A stretch of 64,000 nt of DNA, taken from contig NC_083603.1 in the NCBI RefSeq assembly GCF_029168945.1, positions 45,766,406 to 45,830,405 on the forward strand, read 5' to 3'. Of this stretch, positions 58,975-64,000 are shown piece after piece; the stretch's first letter is position 1; each line of letters begins with the position of its first letter. This DNA is from Cannabis sativa (taxonomy: Eukaryota; Streptophyta; Magnoliopsida; Rosales; Cannabaceae). Under the pieces are notes generated by a model that worked only from the letters and a program-made list of their open reading frames with translations, searched no databases and was not told the DNA's origin. Made by a program: the position numbers and the translations under genes.

Positions 58975-61900
58975 ATAATTACAATCAACAAAAGTGTTTA
59001 ATATAGTTTTTGAGATAAGAGATTTTGTAGCTGGAAACTGCCAAGGGATCAGTAGGCAAAGCAAAAACATACAATATAGTCAACCTTAGCTTTTCATGTT
59101 TAAAGAAAAGTATATATAAATAAATATGTATTTTTTATTTTATGTGCATTTAGCCTTTTGGAGTGGTAGTACAACTCATCTAATGAGTAAAATTATGATC
59201 ATGATTTTTATATACTATGTACATTCTCTCTTTTGAGTTTTATTGAATTTGAGTATTATTAGGTATGAAAAAGAAAGAAATGACAACTATATATATAGTC
59301 TGATAAAGCTAAACTTTAGCCTCCAAATTAAGTTACATCGATCATAGAAAGCCTAAGTCATATATATATTTATTAATTATATATATGTATATTTATTATT
59401 TATATGAGCCCACTGTTGCATAGAAGAATGCAGTGAAAAACCTTTTGGGTTTTTGGTTTGCTTCTTTGTCTAAAAAGAGTAGTAGTCGTTAGTCACGCTC
59501 ATTCTTCTAATTTTTTTTTTTATTTTTACTTTTAATTAATATATTGTACATGATTATGTTCCCATCAAATAATGTAAATCCAGCTAGCTTACTATATATA
59601 TATCACTCTTTTCTCGGGGTGAAAATATATACTAATATTATAATTGAGCATTATTACTTGTATCTATGAATCTAAAATTCTAATAATTAATAATTAACTA
59701 GCTATAGGAGAGTATTTTGTAATTTGATACAAACAAATATGCTTGTTTTTCTGAACAATTAGGTTATATGTAATATGTAATATGTATATTATATATTATT
59801 GAAATATTGATGGAAAATAATTTTATGGTTGATCAATTAAGAACTGTCAACCCCATTAAAATTAATAATAAAAAAAAACTTTTGCTTATAATCAGGGAGA
59901 ATTTCATATACAAATCTCCCCAAGTAGGGCATATATATATTTATTAATATAGAGTTTAGAAAGTCATAATAACTAACCCAAATTGACAGAATGAATCTCA
60001 TTAAATCGCATACATCACTTACAATATTCTCATTTTCGATCTCTGACAATCCACTTAAAATTTATAAGTAATAACTAATAATAATCAGAACCAGTACGCT
60101 ACATAATTATAATTAAAATTAAGATGAACTAAGATTAGAGAGTATAAGATCACTGAATCAAGCATATACCTGTAAGAAGAAAGGAAAAAAAAAACTGAAC
60201 AAAACATGATAATTATACATATATATATATATATAACTCATATTTTTATTAATAATTAACAAAAATATTACAACAATATAATTAATATCCTAATTAATAA
60301 TAAACAAAAAACTGATGGATCCACATAACATTAATGATAATATTATTGAAACACACCTCTTAATTAACAATCGCTACAAAACACTAATTATTATTATGCA
60401 TAATAATAATAATATTAATAATAATCCCAAAACAAAATTAATTAAAGAGAGAGATTTAGAAGAAAGAAATGATGATCTTATGTAGTTCGGACCAGGAGTG
60501 CTTGATTCCCCCTTTGAGTACGTAGATGCAGATCATATATATATATAGAAATATATATATATATTTGCATCGGATTATTTATATGAATTAATCATAAGGA
60601 GCTAAATATTGCAGGGTTTGAAGTGGAGAAATAATGTAGTACTTTGATAATATCTTGTTGAAATGACAACCGCTGCTTCTGCTCATTATAAGTAGCAGTA
60701 CTACTCTCACTCCTGATTTGAAAGAAATTACAGACATGGTGAGATCAAGAAGAAGAGAATAGACACACTCTTATTATTATATATATATATATATATGATA
60801 TATTAGAGAGAGAGGAAGAGAGAGATTCGAATATAAGAAATATTAGGTTTGGTGGTGGGAATAGTGATGAGAAAGAAGTTATAAGAAATAGAGCTCACAA
60901 ATATATATAAGCTAGAAAAATAATTAGTATATACCACTTTAATTGCTAAGATTAATTATTAAATTAGAATAAGAAACATACATTTAATTATATATATTAT
61001 TAGATATATGTAGTAGAATAGAAGTAGGTGGTTTGGTAAGTAAGTAGTATCATATATAAAAGGTGATCTCTCATAATAATATATATCGAGCCCGCATGCA
61101 AGTTTCTCTTTTTAACATGTACAGTGCTACAAGGGCACGTTTCCACAAGAAAAATAATAAAGTGAAATTGTGATTATAAAAAAAGTATTTTTATTTAGAA
61201 AAAGAGAGATGTATGTGTTATATATATGTGTGGAATAGATCGATGATAGTGGAGAGTGTAAGTAAGTGTGTGTTTTGGGGGGCCAAAGCAAAGTGAAGAG
61301 TGAAGAGTTTTTTGTATTGCAAGGCAAATTAAGCATGCACGCCACGGTGCCCTAAAGTTGGGCCTCCCTTTTGAAAGATGAAAGGCCATTGCCCTTTAAA
61401 AAGTTGTCTTTATCAATGGAGTTTTGAATTTTTGGCTCATCTTTTGGTCGGTTATAGTTTTTCAATATGTTGCTTGCTTGTCACCCTTTTTGGTTTCTTC
61501 CATATAACTTTATTATGGGTTTTTTTCTGATACTTACATTATATAAATATATATATATATCCCCCTCTATTTATATTCGAAGCCATTAGTAAAATTATGT
61601 TAGAGCATTTCATATTATAATGTCATCAATTAATTTGCAACTTTATGCATCTTTGATTTATTTATTTTTGCTTATGTCTGGAATCCCAAACAGAATTATG
61701 GAGATTATTTTAACAATGTGTTGGGAATTTTCGATAGGGACTGTTTTGCAAAATTATTGATTGTGAGTATATATATTGGTACAAATTGTTTTTGAATCAA
61801 TGTGAATTGAGGTTGGTGACTCATGACTATTAAATTAATAATAATAATAATTAAGCTCCAAAATGGTATAACATTTTTTATAACTCTAATTGATTTTAGG

Positions 61901-64000
61901 ATTTTAATTGTAATTGATTTAATACAAATCACACCGATCAGAACATCAAACTAAACATTGAATGAATCAAAAGTAATAAACCAAATCAAATTCAAAACTT
62001 AAATTTAATGCTTAAATGAACAAAAATAAGAACAATGTTAATATTGATAGATGAAATTATGAATTCCACATAAGCTATTAGAAACAAAAACGCAGATTAA
62101 GTGGTTTGAGTCTATTGGGGAACAATGGATGGAGTTACAAATAATCAAGATTACACAAAGATTTCTTAGAACTTAGCTCTCAAAGTATATATGGAACATT
62201 AGAATTTGGGATAAGATGAAGGGGTAAGTTGAAAAATGCCTCTTTTATTCATCAATAATCAAATTTACCTCTAATTTTATATTTATTTGGAACATACCTC
62301 TTTTTATATGTATTGTACCCAAAATACCCTTACATAAGAGAATCACATGGAGAGTATCTTGAAGTGACAGGGGTAAAATTGGTACAATGTTTAAAAAAAA
62401 GGTAAAAATGATAGATTTTAAAAAAGAAGGTAAAAATAAAAGAGGACAATATAAAAAGGGTATAGAGTGTAATTTCCTCTAAGGTGAATGGGCCAATTAG
62501 TAATGGGAGGAGTAGCCCATTCATCTTATACATGACAATTTATCTCTGCACATTAACAATGTGGGACTAACTCTAATACGTTCAAAACTTATTAGTTCTT
62601 TAATTTTTTTTCACATTTCCCTCATCTCATTTTTTTTCTTTGTCTCATTCGTTTCTCAAATTGGAATGACTTGAGTTGGTTTATAGATAGAAGTCAAGAT
62701 TCAACTAATTTTCACTAAACATTGTTTATAGTCACTAATATTTTGTCATTTGCATAAGTAGCTTCAATCACACCTAACATGTCTAAAATAGAATTTTTAA
62801 AGAAATATAAAGTCTAAACTTAAATTATCAAAATACCTAGTATAAATCCTATATGTAGTTTTATTTTACACAAATACACAAAAAAATACAAAATTCATTT
62901 AAATAAAATAATTTTAAATAAAAAACATATATTATAATTAAATTATCTATTTTCAAGATGAAACAGTTGAATGCGTTAAAAATAATATGTTTACTTACAG
63001 TATAGAATAAATAGGATGTTTTCCTTGTGACCCTTGTAGAATTTTGTCTTAAAAAAATCTCCTAAACCATAAATTATTGCAAATATTTTTATTCAGTATT
63101 CTTTGTTAATTTTTTAAACAATTTGCTTATGTGAGAGTCGCATGTATAGTTGCAGTACTAGAGTGTATTAACTAACTCAGCTACTTAAAATTTAATTTAT
63201 TGAGGATAAACATACTAATATCTCTATCAACGCATATACATTCACATAATTCGTTATTAGACTATTATTTATTTATGTATTTTTTATTTGGACTCTTGAA
63301 CAGCGCTACTTAGCATCACAATATAATTCTACATCAACAAATTATTTTAAAAAATGAACAAAATGTAATTGGAGACATTTGCAATAATTTTATCGTTTGG
63401 GAGAAGTTTTAAATATATAAATGCCTAAATGGTAAAACTTTAGAAGAGTTATAGTTTCAAGAGGGAGCAAAAAATCCTATTTATTTTGACATGAAAAATT
63501 TGCGGCAAAAATACTCATTTTGTTGTATTTGTTGCTACTAAATACCCAAAACCTAAAAATTACGACAAAAGTACTCAAAACTTGATATTTTGTTATTTCT
63601 CTTAGTATCTTAATCTTTCTAATAGTTCTGTTATTGTTTTCAGAATACCACGTGTCAAGCATTAATTGGTCTAATTAACCTTTTTTATATTAAAAATTAT
63701 AAGGTACTAAAATTAATAATTAAGTTAAATTAATTTTTTTAAAAATAATTAATACTAAAAATTTAAAACTTTAATTTATTTTTTTCTCTCTCTCTGGTAA
63801 CCAGTCTAATGGTGGACCTTGGTAAATCTTTTTAGATTACAGTGCAATCTGTGCAAGCAGAGGGTGCTCAGATCTTCGACGAAAATCATTGATGGACGGA
63901 GGTTTTTCATATCTTCAATGGAGTGGAGTTTCTCGGCGGATCAGGGCGAAAGAGCTGGTGGAGGTACTCCAATGTTCTTAGCTATTGATTTACTTTTTGT
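58975..64000. other. AT-rich distal region, no gene recognised
   Basis: Rich in (at)n runs (for example 60215-60235, 60535-60560, 60780-60797 and 61545-61560). All open frames are short, AT-driven and lack motifs. 60600-61400 is somewhat more complex and could hold a promoter or untranslated region of a gene outside my recognition. 63480-63700 reads like degenerate repeat text. 63780-64000 rises in GC and might lead into a feature beyond the window. Confidence 0.45.

Noticed and set aside
60482..60520. tcggaccaggagtgcttgat looks partly like miR166 (first ten bases shared)
   Set aside because: The second half needs a four-base insertion to align and no matching star strand is visible within a few hundred bases, so I do not call a miRNA gene.

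Overview
This is a stretch of plant nuclear genome. It contains intron-bearing plant genes (a WNK kinase with seven coding exons and a Di19 zinc-finger gene with five), a nuclear gene for chloroplast EF-Tu with a transit peptide, long AT-rich intergenic DNA, and many LTR retrotransposons, LINE remnants and MITEs. The gene set and repeat style fit a dicot. The LTR family ending in 'aaacccaaca' looks like ones I associate with Cannabaceae-type rosids, but I cannot prove a species from the sequence.

Layout. 1-10 kb is repeats: a LINE 3' remnant, a solo LTR (1436-3322, TSD ttcgt) and a complete but coding-dead copia-type element (4314-9652, TSD gcaag) whose two 253-bp LTRs read as identical. 10-28 kb is the gene-bearing part: a MULE-type MITE, a broken partial copy of the neighbouring WNK gene, TRM112 (minus), two MITEs, the WNK kinase (plus), two more MITEs, plastid EF-Tu (plus) and Di19 (minus, convergent with EF-Tu). 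28-31.4 kb is intergenic, with a SINE-like fragment and a degenerate inverted-repeat element. 31.4-55 kb is one nested retrotransposon block. An old copia element was split by a Tekay-like gypsy (31658-53179, TSD taggt). The gypsy was in turn split by a gag-only LTR element (37495-47477, TSD gatag) and by a solo LTR (48683-50572, TSD gagtt). 55-58 kb holds LINE remnants. 58-64 kb holds two MITEs and otherwise sequence in which I recognise no gene.

How the parts relate. The four host genes have unrelated cellular roles: a tRNA/rRNA/release-factor methyltransferase subunit, a protein kinase, a plastid translation factor and a stress-linked nuclear zinc-finger protein. They are single plant genes, not a cluster. 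The more unusual content is in the repeats. The gag-only element has near-identical LTRs, no pol and a hairpin-rich GC island close to its primer-binding site. The copia-type element has identical LTRs around a decayed interior. A DNA-level partial WNK duplicate lies about 5 kb upstream of the intact gene. Boundaries, duplications and exon joints were read by eye; no alignment or database search was run.
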